Part shown: positions 37,780 to 48,214 of the stretch, piece after piece
How the letters are laid out: every line of letters starts with the position of its first letter
Position numbering within the stretch: the first letter of the stretch is position 1
Assembly: GCA_950295325.1 (NCBI GenBank)
Contig: OX485808.1
Span: forward strand, 25,872,527 to 25,936,526
From: Polytrichum commune
Lineage: Eukaryota; Streptophyta; Polytrichopsida; Polytrichales; Polytrichaceae
Reading direction: 5' to 3'
Length of the DNA stretch: 64,000 nucleotides
Program-made: the position numbers and the translations under genes
Notes under the pieces: generated by a model
The model's database searches: none
The model's input: the letters and a program-made list of their open reading frames with translations, nothing else
What the model was told of the DNA's origin: nothing

Positions 37780-38149
37780 GTTAAGAACACCCCATTATAA
37801 TAATTTCCAATTCCCAACTCCGACACATTCCAATCGACACATATTGAACTTCCCAACATGCAAAAAAGTTAATCATATCCCCACTCAACCCCCCAAAAAC
37901 TCCAAAGGCCACCCATGCCGTACCCAATCCCAGCAACAACGCTAAAGCAGGCAAACAAAATTCACCACCACCACCACCACCACAACAACAATCACAACAA
38001 CTAGTAGTAGTAGTCCGAAATCTGGAAACCAATCGCTCACCGAATGGAGCCACAGATGACGAAGATTTCCGCCGAGACGAGGCAGCTTCGGCGGCTGCGG
38101 CAGTAGCGACGCAAGTAGCGGGGCTCCTGGAAATCATTGTGGACGCCAT
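29420..38149 (-). CDS. PIFI: PIFI-like chloroplast protein, complete, eight exons
   Basis: In Arabidopsis, PIFI is a nucleus-encoded plastid protein required for NDH-mediated chlororespiratory electron flow. Exons on the minus strand are 38041-38149, 35046-35163, 34181-34265, 33961-34039, 33215-33328, 32478-32590, 30927-31037 and 29420-29536. They sum to 846 bp, exactly 281 residues plus a TAG stop. Every intron is GT-AG and every phase joins. The start is ATG at 38149. Residues 1-70 are Ala/Ser/Arg-rich with almost no acids, as in a plastid transit peptide. The mature part reads [10 protein letters not shown], then [36 protein letters not shown], and ends VPGCTDPES...VDDGSC, an acidic, Cys-containing tail resembling calcium-binding repeats. 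Introns are 141-2877 bp. I assign the family from memory of PIFI proteins. The gene model is very secure; the name is less so. Confidence 0.82.
29676..29930 (+). repeat. Dispersed foldback repeat, copy B (intron 7)
   Basis: This copy is about 85 percent similar to 27789-28042, in direct orientation, and lies between exons 8 and 7 of the PIFI-like gene. It shares TGTTTTGCATACAATACTTT and the palindromic core around TTTTGGCATGCCAA. Confidence 0.8.
30071..30638. mobile_element. TIR element in intron 7
   Basis: The left end GGCCCCCTTTACACTAGAGC pairs with the inverse of the right end, which reads GGACCCCTTTACTGTAGAGC; similarity continues through TTGAGAGCTT. Flanking triplets are GAA and TAA, so a decayed TAA/TTA duplication of the PIF/Harbinger type is possible. 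The 568-bp interior is rich in further AAGCTCTCAA words and has no transposase. Confidence 0.68.
32938..33054 (-). repeat. Dispersed foldback repeat, copy C (intron 5)
   Basis: This is an inverted partial copy of the family at 27789 and 29676. The palindromic core, GCACCTCTTGGCATGCCAAA, and both arms (TTCATTGAGG and CTCAATGAACTG) are clear. It lies between exons 6 and 5 of the PIFI-like gene. Confidence 0.72.
33385..33820 (+). repeat. Tandem array of about three diverged units in intron 4
   Basis: Units of about 130-150 bp share GTGGTCANGCCAAGCAA, ATCACCTATNATTGATGACC and CCAATANTGGACA. A fourth, isolated unit lies at about 46362-46500. The array sits between exons 5 and 4. Confidence 0.75.
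35648..35767 (-). pseudogene. 5S rRNA-derived sequence, 120 bp, in intron 1
   Basis: Read on the minus strand, this segment has the length of 5S rRNA (120 bases) and keeps its landmarks in order: AGGGTG at the start, GGATCCCAT near base 31, a diverged AGTTAAGCNTGCTT-like box A as GGTTGAGCTGCCTT, then TAGTACTCGGATGGGTGACC (the box C region, one change from the plant consensus in that run), and GTGCACCCT at the end. Differences elsewhere are too many for a functional 5S gene. Such 5S copies are known in the LTRs of Cassandra (TRIM) elements and as heads of 5S-derived SINEs. The GC-rich flank at 35499-35647 may be the rest of such an element. I found no second LTR copy. Confidence 0.82.
36600..38040. 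repeat. Four-unit tandem amplification in intron 1
   Basis: CTCCAAAGGCTACNCATNC recurs at about 36624, 37108, 37557 and (as CTCCAAAGGCCACCCATGCC) 37899. Each occurrence is followed by TTCACCACC-type runs, and up to three of them by a T/C-rich tract (TCTCTCTTTCTCTTTGGGTT or a pure CT repeat). Spacing is about 484, 449 and 342 bp. The last unit abuts the splice donor of exon 1. The many open frames here are translations of CT and CAC repeats. Confidence 0.78.
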
Positions 38150-38618
38150 CGCCTAAGAAAGAATGCTGTGCTGATGATCACAGACAAAGAAGAACAAAAC
38201 AACAACAAGAGTTGACAGAAAATTGGAAAGAAAGGATTCGAGAATCTCTCTCTCTCTATCCCTCTCTCCCCCCGGAGATGTTGAGCCTCCAAGCAACTCC
38301 TTGTTAAGAAGTTGGAATTTGAATACGTTGCACTGGAGGGCAGGAAAGGGAAGGCAGGCAGGTCACTGATTCGTGAGGATAGAGTTGGAGTTGTATGTGA
38401 GTGGTTGGGGGCGATGATATGATGACTGGCATGACCTACACACAATAGGCAGGATGATGATGGTCGGACCTCCGCTCTTCCCTGCCAATCCAACTCTGCC
38501 TTTGACTTCCAGCTCAGATCTGTTTGACGTCCAGATCATCACTATTGTCTCGAATAACATCTACGTGGACCGTTATATCAGCATTCTAGAAGCTCCTATG
38601 GGGTAAGACGGTGAACTG
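38150..38618 (-). promoter_or_regulatory. 5' leader and promoter region of the PIFI-like gene
   Basis: This is the stretch immediately upstream of the ATG at 38149, ending at the MITE at 38619. It contains a CTCTCTCTCT tract (38246-38270), a common feature of plant 5' leaders. I cannot fix a TATA box or transcription start, so the call rests on position. Confidence 0.45.
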
Positions 38619-38937
38619 CACTAAATATGATATTTAGTGTCATATGGTATTTTATGTCACTATGGTAACTTTTCGGATGACACTTCTTGTGAATAGGTTT
38701 AATAATATTGTCAAGGATGATGGATGACTTCATCCATTGGGCCAAACCCTAACTTCTCTTGTCAAGAACTTGTGATGAAATATTGTCATGGATGATTCAA
38801 ATTTGGATGAAAAATCACTTGGTAAGTGACACTAATTGCAAAACTATAAATCTATAATCCCCACAAAATTTTCAAGGAATGACGAATAATGTTGGGTTAA
38901 CATTTAGTTTTGGTGACACTAAATATCATATTTAGTG
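38619..38937. mobile_element. Palindromic-end MITE, copy 2
   Basis: CACTAAATATGATATTTAGTG opens and its inverse closes this 319-bp copy, which aligns throughout with 2115-2486. Flanking bases are TG and GA, so the TA duplication seen at the other copies is mutated here. It lies less than 0.5 kb upstream of the PIFI-like start codon and could affect its promoter. Confidence 0.8.
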
Positions 38938-41356
38938 GACTATGGTATGTGGTGTTTTGGCGAGGACTTCCATCCCATAGACAATTTTAACCATTGGACT
39001 GAATTGGGAATCATCTCATTAGTAATTGGAGATCTCACATATTGTCATAATTTCAAGTTTTGGATTCGGAGTTCATATGCAAAGTTATATGGAAGATGGG
39101 GTGGGGCTCCCTTTCTCCACCCCAACAATTGTTGTCGATGGTGGTTCATGTCATGAACAAGCTTAGTTGATATTGTTGTCACCCAACCTACGTGGCGGCC
39201 ATGTCGGCACATGGGTGAGGTCACAATGCATGGCAAAGAGGCAAGGAAATTAGGAGCTCACCCAACAAGTGGACCTCACATTGGACAAGCCCGATTGGCA
39301 TTAATATCATCTAGATTGTTTGGTGGTCATGTATAGAACATGGGCAAGGTCACATTGCTTGGGCAAGGAAGCAAGTAGGTTGGGAGCTCAACGTTCACCG
39401 GTAATAATGTGTTGTTAAGTGTAAAGATGGCATTACCATGTCATGCCCCTATTTCAAAGGCAACAACTTGGGTTGTACCTCACGCAACCTCAAAGTCAGT
39501 GGCAAGACCTGCCCCAAGTTGTTAAGGGTAGTCCATGCAGCTCTTATACCCAAGAATTGGGTATAAGTGTGAGGATTTCTTTTTCTCTCCAAGCAATCAC
39601 ATCAACCCTCACAATTTGAACTCATTATTGGATTAAAACAGTGTCTAAGGTATGGGGTCTCAAGGGTTCCCAAAGTTCCCAATGCAATGAAGTAATGTGG
39701 GAAGGGAGGTGTTAGAGTTAGGTGGACCCATTTCCAAAAAAGAAAGTTAAAACACTTACATGGGAGAGGCCAAAACTGAAAACAAATAATATAATCTTTC
39801 TAAATATAACAAGGTAAGCATGGTTTTAAGGGGGCGAATATTTTCTATTCCTTTGCTATGATTGGATGGTTAGGGTGTCAAATTAAAACCACATGGTGAG
39901 GCAAAACATTATTCAATTGCTATCCATTGTTGCAGCTTAATAATATCAATGAGAGTGATTCACCTGAGTTTATCAAGTTGAATTTGTTGATGAGAGAGAA
40001 TATGCATAATATAGTTCAGAATTCTATGTAACTTATTCCTGGCCCCACCCAGCCTGCAATGTTTAGAGTGTGAGGAAAATAATTTGTTTGGTTATGTGTG
40101 TAGGGGTGGGTTTATGGGGTGGTGTTGGTTGTCTTTTTTTTGTAGTGCTTAAGTGTTGTGTGTATGCACTTGATTATTGGATAGGATGAGGTCTAAAGAG
40201 GTTGTAGGATTGTCTTTGTTATGTTATTTGTAAAAGGTACAAGTAATTGTGAGTGAAAAACCAAAACATAGGCTTGCATTCTGTATTTTTTTTAGTTGTA
40301 GGATACAAACAATAAGTAGTAGGGTCTTTTGTGTGACTATATAGGGAGTACTAATCATGACTTTGGTGGCAACTTGATGATAGTGTGTGGAGTGGACCAT
40401 TGGGGAAGCCGAGTGGTCCATAGAGTTGTGACATTTATCCTGCAGTGAATTTCTTCTTTTTTATTGTTTTTTTGGCCTTGCAATTTGTCACGCATGTTAT
40501 TAACATAGAAATAATTTTGTGACTAAAATTTCATAGTAAATAAGCAAGTTTTCAGCCCTTGGGAGGGTATCAAAGTTGATAATAATTAAATGGTTTCATG
40601 ATTGTTTCTCAAAACAACACATGTTGGTAGATTGTGAATGTCCTTTTTTTTTAAATTGATCTTTTGGCTTTGAAATTCGGAAAATATGTTATTAACATAG
40701 AGAACTTGTTGTTCTAAAGATTTCATGGGAATTTTTTTATTTTTCAATCCTTGGAAAGTTGTTAAAGTTGGAAGCATTGAAATATTTTTCATAGCTACAC
40801 ATGTGGATAGATTTTTAATATTTTTTTGGTAAGTCTTTTGGCCTTCAAATTTGGTACACCTATTATTAATATAGAAATGATATTGTAAAAAATAATTTGT
40901 GGTGAAATACCAAACTTTCAGTCCTTGGGAGGTTGTCAAAGTTGGCAGATGTGAAATTTCCTTCATTATGAATTCAAAAACGCCATTTTGATTTGTCACC
41001 CCATTGTACATAACCTAGATTTCACCAAGGGCAAACCACGTAAGATAGTTGAGGCTAATGTGGACACCTTCAACTTCGTGGAATCATCCAGCCAATGGAT
41101 TTGAGCACTAGAAGCTTGAGTATTTGAGCAATTACAAATTAGGACCAAAGAATTTGAAATCGTTGAAATTGGAGTTGGGGAAGGTGTTAATTTAGGCTTC
41201 AGAATCAAAGATTTTGTACTACCCAATGTGGTGTTATAGGGGGGGGGGGGGAGTTTTTTTAGTGTTCAATGTTGTGTAAGTGGACAACATCATTAGTAGG
41301 TTTTGTATGGGTTATCTGCTAATGAAAACCAAGTTGAATGCCAACATTGGTTGAGT
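38938..41356. other. No gene seen
   Basis: The minus-strand frame at 40586-41011 (141 codons) is made of a threefold repeat of words such as LPTLTTSQGL and TCV, and it reflects a diverged tandem DNA repeat at about 40600-40960. No domain is recognisable in this stretch. Confidence 0.5.
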
Positions 41357-41499
41357 CGTGTTTCTAAAGTGATACTAATTAGATAACTGTAAATCTATAA
41401 ACCCCCAAAAATCTACAAGGAATGACAAATAATGTAGGGTTAACAAGTAGTATTGAGCAAGACAATTAGAAGCGGTGACACTAAATATCATATTTAGCG
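41357..41499. mobile_element. Palindromic-end MITE, 3' fragment
   Basis: Only the right half of the family is present. It ends CACTAAATATCATATTTAGCG followed by TA. The preceding words (GTAAATCTATAA, AAGGAATGACAAATAATG, GGGTTAACA) match the other copies. Confidence 0.75.
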
Positions 41500-41833
41500 T
41501 AGTGGTTTTGACTTTGAATATTCATCAAATTGAGGCTACAAACATTTTTTCTTTCTTTATACCTATGTTTAGCCCTAACATCAACCACATAGCCATATGT
41601 ATGTGCAATAGTTTAAAGTGTTGGTTTAAGCACCCTCTACTTTATTACTCACTCATTCAATTAGAGCGATTATATAGCCGAGTAGGAGCCAAAAATAAGT
41701 GTCCAAATAAGGAAGCTAACCGAATTAGCCTCACCTACTTTAGGGGAATGATCAACAATCTTGTTGTTGCTGACAGGGTTCCAAATTAAAGAATGGAATT
41801 GTCCTCCCAATATCCATTCCCCTATACTAATTA

Positions 41834-43053
41834 TAATAACCTCCCGATTAAGTATGCACCCATTTAAGTACGCATCCTAGTTAAGTGTGCAATTTTTTCT
41901 GACAAAAATCAGGGTTCATACTTTATTGTTTGAACATGTCATGTAAAGTCATTTGTCACGAATGCATGAATTCTTATGCTTGAAATTTAATGTCAGTTTG
42001 TTAACGTTTTGTTGAAACGTCTTAAACGATCATCACAATTCATCATATATATGTCCAAGTTCTGTTTGAACATCAGTGCAAAGGAATTGGTTGTCGATGT
42101 TGAGGACAATGGCATGTAGAGCTTTAAAGCCTTTGAAGTTGGTAGCACTTTCAGATTCAACAAATGTCTCGACATGCTGGATTTCATCATCGATAGGTGG
42201 TTCTTCTTCGATTTGCATCGTTTCCAAACCTTCATCAATGTCCTCCAGCATAACATCACAATATTCCTTGTTGTTTGCATCATTGATATTTTAAAAACCA
42301 CTCATTTCTTGTGGTTTGATGGAAATATGCAAAGCCTCTATGGCAAGCCTCCTGAAATGTGGCATTCTATTTTTAGGCGCCACATTTAGATAGTATAAGG
42401 TATCATGGATGCTGAAAATATGAAGTGAATGTTTTGTCCGGAAATGTTGTGCAAATGTGTCATTGGAGGTGTTCTCTATTACGGCATTACCATCGATGAC
42501 TAGGTGTTCGTAGAGTCGTAGACCCAACCTGGTCGTTGAGGACGCCCAGTCGTCGTAGAGGGAAACCGGCTTCAAGCTCCTCATTGATAAGCAAGATCAT
42601 ACAACGTTCTTCAATACGGGATGGGATGATCACAAGGGACACTTTGAGCATTTGCAAATGTTTTGCAGTGGATTGGCAGATGCTTTCGCCAACACAACAA
42701 GTGTTGAGTTGGATTTTAGCATTCTAAAATGGGAAATAATGACTTTCGACAGCCAATGATGAACCTAACGCTATAGAGCATCTTTTAGGCCAAGCAACGC
42801 CATGTTGTGATGGGAATTCCTATTTCGACTGGGTTTGAATCTGACGCTAGGGCCCAATAGAACGAGCAACTGACACTTTTACAACTTACATCACAAAAAT
42901 TGATTAAATTCAAGGCAATTTACCACTTTTCATATATTGCCGATTTTGAAGAATTTTGGACACCATTAAGCTAAAAGCGGTAAAATTGGCTTTTGCCATA
43001 TTTTAGGAGGCCTGCTCCGGTTCAAAGTGCGTACTTAAAGGGGGAGATTACTG
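41834..43053 (-). mobile_element. pogo-like (Tc1/mariner) DNA transposon remnant
   Basis: The ends read TAATAACCTCCCGATTAAGT and, inverted, CAGTAATCTCCCCCTTTAAG. TA flanks both sides (41832-41833 and 43054-43055). TTAAGTA-type words repeat inside the left end. The CAGTAA start and TA duplication resemble plant pogo-like (Lemi1-type) elements. Minus-strand open frames at 42291-42584 and 42033-42251 fill the interior. The second is strongly acidic (MLEDIDEGLETMQIEEEPP), as at the C-terminus of pogo-type transposases. I could not locate the DDE acids. Total length is 1.22 kb, so it is truncated or internally deleted. Confidence 0.6.
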
Positions 43054-45334
43054 TAGCCTCCAGCCTCCCTCAGATTCTTCATCAATTGCAAAGTCAATTC
43101 ACTGCACCGTGAAAGCTGCTGGCCTGGACTTTTGCATGCAAAACCTTGCGTCCGGAGACGTGAGCAAGGCGCCACCTTCAGGCCGCGTGCCACCAGGACT
43201 CCTATCGCGTCCAACACCAAACTTGCATACATCACCTCAACTCTACATAACAGTTTACACTTACCATAGTCATAGCTTAACTTACAAACATTCAATCGGC
43301 TACGTAAGACTCGAAGCATCTACGTACATAGTTTATTGGACACCTGGGGAGGATGATGATGCTGCAACCACAGCAACAAATCCATTGACATTTATTTTAC
43401 TTGGCCATCAGTCCCATCCCAGTTCCCTCCTGCCTTGCAACCTTCGCCTGCCTTCCACAAGGTAACCTTGACTCCAATAAACTCAATTTTTGCTTGCTAA
43501 CCTGCTGCAGCTGTGCCGACTCCCTCTTTTAAATTTCTCTCCAGCAAGCAGGTGAGCGAGTTAATTACAACAAATTCCAGTCAGGGAGGTGACTTAAGTT
43601 TTAAGAGTTGGGCTGTGCTCTGTCACACAAGTCATTTTCTTCAGGAATCAAGTTAACCAGGTGAGGGACTAGTAGTATACCTGACCTCAATTTGTTGCTG
43701 GAGAGAATAAACACGATTTTTTTTGGGGGGTCTGGGTGTAGAATTGGTTGGAGGGTTGGATGGTTAGAGGGTTGGAGTACACTCTTGGTGTTGATGATGC
43801 TATGAATTGCAAGGACTTTACATTTGCAATATATGTCTGGGTTCATCAGTCTAGCGGGGAGTTGTTGTTATTAGGGTTGTTGCAGTAGAGAGTGGGCGCT
43901 GTGAATCTTATATGTTTGTTGTAATCTCTTGGAATGGAGGCCCAACACAAAATGATCAATCTCGGGGGTAAGGCTGGGCATGCACGTAATTTGAGAATTT
44001 GAGAACCTGATTTTTAATAGGTCTAGGAATTCTTTTTTCTATCGATAGAACTTACCACATTAAAGGAGCTGTACAGTACATTTGAACCTGTGGGAGGTGA
44101 GGCGTGGGTAAATTGCAAGATTGATACAGGGTGTGAACCTAAGAGTGTTTTTTGGGGGTAAAATGACCAGGATCATCTTGCCACAGGTTTCTTTTGGTGA
44201 TTTCATAGGATCTTCAATAATTGGAGCTATAATTGGCACATAGTATGTGTCTGAACTTGCAGTTGTTCTAGAGAATTGACTTTATTTTGATGACTATCTT
44301 GGCACATGGTATGTGTATAATCTCACAATCGTTCTAAAGAATTGGCTTCATTTTTTTATGACTATCTAAGGGGTGAAAGTCCTTCGTTACTCTTGGGGTA
44401 ACGAAGAATACCCAGGCTGTTGACCTATATTTTTGTGAAACTTTTTGGGGTGAATTCACCAAGATCTTCCCTACTGTAGACCTCTTGCTACAGGGTATAT
44501 ATATGTGTCGGAACCCACTGTTGTTTCAGAGCAAGGTTTGATTTTTGGTGACTACTTCCCACGAGTTACCATGGGACCCTAGTGAACAATGCCCACACAA
44601 GGTTTCTGAATTTCGTGTGCAAATCCTGTGTACACAGGTTCTGAAACTCTTGAAGTAGTTGTACACAGGATTCGGTGCCTCACATTTGGAGGACAGCAAC
44701 ATCTAAATTAAGTGCCATCAGTACGAATAAGGTATGTCATGGCCTTACATCACAAACCTCTAGATTTAAATACCAACACTAATATCACATGGATTCAATC
44801 ACATCAAACTGCACCGTCAATTTTTTGGCTTGAATTTTTTGGCTTGAATTTTTTGGTATGTGTTTAAACTCACAGCTGTTCCAGAGAATTAGCTTGATTT
44901 TTTGGTGACACTTTGAGGGGTGAAAGACATGGTGTCCCTCCATAAGGGTTATGTATCTAGGTAAGATCCATTAGGTGGACATAACTGAGCGGCAGGTGGC
45001 CCACAAGCCAAGTACACCCAATGGCCATAGCGTAATGTAATTTCTATCAGGAAGAGATTGAAGCACATTATTTTGGAACCTTTGCAGTCAATATATTGAA
45101 CTAGATGACATTTTTGGAGTGTAGTTGATATGCTTGAATGTGCTGAACATGCCCTAATAAACTTCGGGTGGGAGTTATAATCTCGTCCTGATGGAAATTA
45201 TGTACTACTATGTTCATCCTCAGGAACAAGGGTAATTCTCACGCAAGTTTTCTGTGGTGCCAATGCTGTTTAATCAGGTTCCGAACTCCAGGAAGATCTG
45301 GGGATTTGGAGGATTAAAAAACTAGCCTAGCAAG
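43054..45334. other. No supported gene
   Basis: The open frame at 43109-43465 has no motif. Several spaced words recur (GGCACATAGTATGTGT / GGCACATGGTATGTGT at about 44236 and 44301, and TTTTTTGGCTTGAA near 44821), suggesting local duplication. The part closest to 45334 presumably holds the leader of the His/Pro-rich gene. A CAG acceptor-like site precedes GTTCCGAACTCC near 45280. Confidence 0.45.
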
Positions 45335-45670
45335 ATGTGTCTCCCATTTTTCTGGTCGAACAGCTACGACGAGCCTCGAGGGCCAGGGTACTCACCCTTC
45401 CGTCCCTCACCGTCGCCATTTTTCCCACCACCACCACATCACCACCATCCTTCGGGGCCTTTCTACCCCCCTCGCCCTCCGCATCACCACCAACCCCCGC
45501 GATTCGATTTCGACGATTACCCTCCCATGCCCCCGCACCACCACCATAACCCGGGGTTCGACTATCCACCGGAGCCTCATCACCACCCCCACCACGGGCC
45601 CCCGCCACCGCAACACATGCCCCCTCCGCCGCCCCCCAATCACGGTGGCCACCACCACCACCAATACTGA
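45335..45670 (+). CDS. Small histidine/proline-rich protein, 111 aa
   Basis: The frame starts at an ATG (MCLPFFWSNSYDEPRGPG) and ends at TGA. After an ordinary N-terminus of about 17 residues, the protein is low-complexity: runs of 4-6 Pro alternate with runs of 2-4 His and scattered Tyr, Phe and Asp (FFPPPPHHHH, DFDDYPPMPPHHHH, NHGGHHHHQY). There is no signal peptide or membrane segment. The GC-rich codon usage stands out from the AT-rich surroundings. His clusters can bind zinc, copper or nickel, but no function can be assigned. The antisense frame is a shadow. A single exon is visible; an intron in the leader is possible. It could instead be a chance frame in a CAC/CCT-rich repeat, but an intact ATG, an ordinary N-terminus and a stop favour a gene. 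Confidence 0.6.
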   Translation: MCLPFFWSNSYDEPRGPGYSPFRPSPSPFFPPPPHHHHPSGPFYPPRPPHHHQPPRFDFDDYPPMPPHHHHNPGFDYPPEPHHHPHHGPPPPQHMPPPPPPNHGGHHHHQY

Positions 45671-45772
45671 ATCGAATCAATCAACTGCTATCAATCTATG
45701 TAGTGTTGCAGGTATGTTTCCTACTCAACTTTAAGGTAGATGTGCCTAATTTGGATACTTTTCTATGTGCAC

Positions 45773-46000
45773 CAGTGATCGGGGAGATTTTTGGGCATAA
45801 GCGGTTGAGACCCTAGTGTTTGCAAGTCCAACCGGTTACACGTTGACATCCTTCGGTTTTTCTATATCAATTTGAGGTATATTCCATAAATTCCTTTAAA
45901 GTGATCGGTAATTCTCTCCTGAAGTCTTGAACTTCAACCGGTTATTTCTCAAACTCAACCGGTTCATTGGTAACTCACTGCCGGTTCTCCCTGATCATAG
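45773..46000. mobile_element. hAT-like MITE with 8-bp target duplication
   Basis: ATGTGCAC lies directly outside both ends (45765-45772 and 46001-46008), a perfect 8-bp duplication as made by hAT transposases. The ends CAGTGATCGGGGAGA and, inverted, CTATGATCAGGGAGA match at 12 of 15 positions. The interior has repeated AACCGGTT words and no coding frame. Related sequence lies at about 24460-24740. Confidence 0.82.
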
Positions 46001-46008
46001 ATGTGCAC

Positions 46009-48214
46009 CTACTTCTAGTAACACATGAAATACACAATCAGGTTATGTGAGATGATTAGCAAATCCAAACCGTGCCTATAGCCATTTGCCTCCTAATTTC
46101 TGGAGCTGATATGAATTTCATGTTCATCATTGAAGTGAAGATTCTCGCGCTGATCAAGTGGTTATATACATCCCCCAATTATGTTGACTATTGAGCTTAG
46201 AATGGTTAGCATACTTTGAACACACAGTTGGATTTCTTACAAACACATTTCTTTTTGTTGTCCGTTCTTAGGTCCACACCCAACCACATGCTACTCAAAT
46301 ATATGTGTCCAAATTATTGCTATGTTAGAATTAGGCACATCTATCTTAATCCCATGTTGTAGTGGCCATGCCAAGTGGTTTTGATGACATGCTTAATCTT
46401 GATTGGATACAAGAAAATGATGTCCCTGGCATGACTTGAGCACTATGTTTGGTAATGGACGCATGTCGCCCTACCATTGGCTGTAGTAGTTATTGTCTAG
46501 TCACACGCCATGGTTTTTATGCAATGCTGAAATAAATTGTGCATTCATTGGTCAGAGTTCTCTGGATCTAAATTTTTGACCTAATTTTTGAACTGCTATG
46601 AAAGCTACTGATTTTTGCACTGCTTGTGGCTTTGTTGTAGTGAATGCGAGGCATGTGGATGATTTTCATGGTGGAGGCCTAGTACTTGCTGCTGGAGTGT
46701 GTAAATTTTGTAAAATTCTGCATTGATTCAAGGCGGTCATAATGTACCTTAAGCAGGTAAAATGTTCTGTATTTCAAAATATTTGCTGCTGAGAAGGTGC
46801 AGCAGTGATCTATACAAAGACTTGACTCTTTGAGTCTGTATATCAAGACAACCCCCTCAAATTCTTGTAGATCCTAGACAAGGCTCCCTCATTTCTTTTG
46901 CATGTTTGGGATAATTCTAGTTACTAATTCTCTATGCTTTTTAATTTAACCATAACTAATTTTCTCCATAATCTCTGGTTTCTACTTCTGAGCAAATTGG
47001 TTATGTATTTGCATTATATGCAATAAGCCACACGTGTACAATGTCAAATGTGACGTTCATCATGTCACGACCGTCACTTGCTACAATCTATATTCATCGT
47101 GCGTGCGTCCAATGAGGACTTGACACGTCAACGAGATTTGAGTTGGTGAGCACTATATTCTGAAAATGGGTTGAGTAGGGGATGCCTTTTCAACATCAAT
47201 GACTATATAACTATCGAAAACATGGAGATGCACTCACCACTGAAGTATCTTGATGAATACGAACATGTTGTCTCCTCAAAGATTAAAATACAAAGCCCAA
47301 CCCCAGTAATTGTTTAATATGATTTTTTATGATTATGCAGTTATCTCTTCTGTCATGTTATACTGTGGCAGAACTTTATTGCTTCTAAATGATTATAAAG
47401 CTTACTTATTCACCATACACTCATAATTATTCTCATCATCATGTAGATTTTTATCATAGGGGATATATATGTCTTACACAAGTGCTTGATTTTGGAGTAT
47501 CCCATTATATGATACAAAAGGGCTGCTCCACCTCTCAATTCTGGCATAGCCTAATCCTTGATTTTAGTTGGTCCAAGCCATAACGCAGGCAGCTATTGCA
47601 AACAAAATCTCACTCGTTCTTTAAATAGTACGTTCATACTAATGCAAGAACCAGAGTTCTCCTGTAGTGATAGGATGGTAAGTTACAAGTCTCTATGATT
47701 CAAAAAATTATTAGGATCTGCAAATCCAATTTAGAGATTTAGGGTAGCCAACAAAGTTAGGATTGATCAGTGTACAATCTCCACTAAAGACTCCCATCAT
47801 GACTTTTAGATACAATATTGCAACAACAGGTAGGAGGCCTATTCAGAGGTTTCATTTTCCATCACATATATATATATATATATATAAACACACACATGGT
47901 CGATCCACAGCTTATTAGTATCACAAATATGCTCAATGGCACAGTGGATGTATCGGTTTGAATTAAAAATGTGTGAGCCCCTGTCACAAGGTGGATCTGG
48001 ATACATACAAGCGACCATAACCTTTTGGCGCATTTCTTGGTGAATTTAGTGATATATTTGTACAATGCGGTGTTCATGATGAAGCATGTCTACTCAGAAG
48101 TGTTGATGCGATTTACTCACATCAAATTGAACTCATGATGTCTGTCTCCTTAGATGATCATTCTCAGCAATACTCTCAGTTCTGCACCATCAACTCCATT
48201 TCCTAGGGTAAACA
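46009..48214. other. No gene seen; dispersed repeats
   Basis: The stretch 46020-46290 is the longest copy of a dispersed family (GCCATTTGCCTCCTAATTT ... CCCCCAATTATGTTGACTAT). The stretch 46362-46500 is an isolated unit of the array at 33385-33820. A (TA)n run lies near 47868-47886. Confidence 0.5.

Noticed and set aside
37375-37945. Plus-strand frames of 116-163 codons rich in His, Thr and Pro
   Set aside because: They are translations of CT and CAC tracts in the four-unit repeat of intron 1.
40586-41011. Minus-strand 141-codon frame
   Set aside because: Internal threefold repetition mirrors a diverged tandem DNA repeat, and no family resemblance is visible.
45327-45680. Minus-strand Gly/Val-rich frames of 85 and 117 codons
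   Set aside because: They are shadows of the His/Pro-rich plus-strand frame; Gly/Val/Trp runs are the antisense of CAC and CCN repeats.
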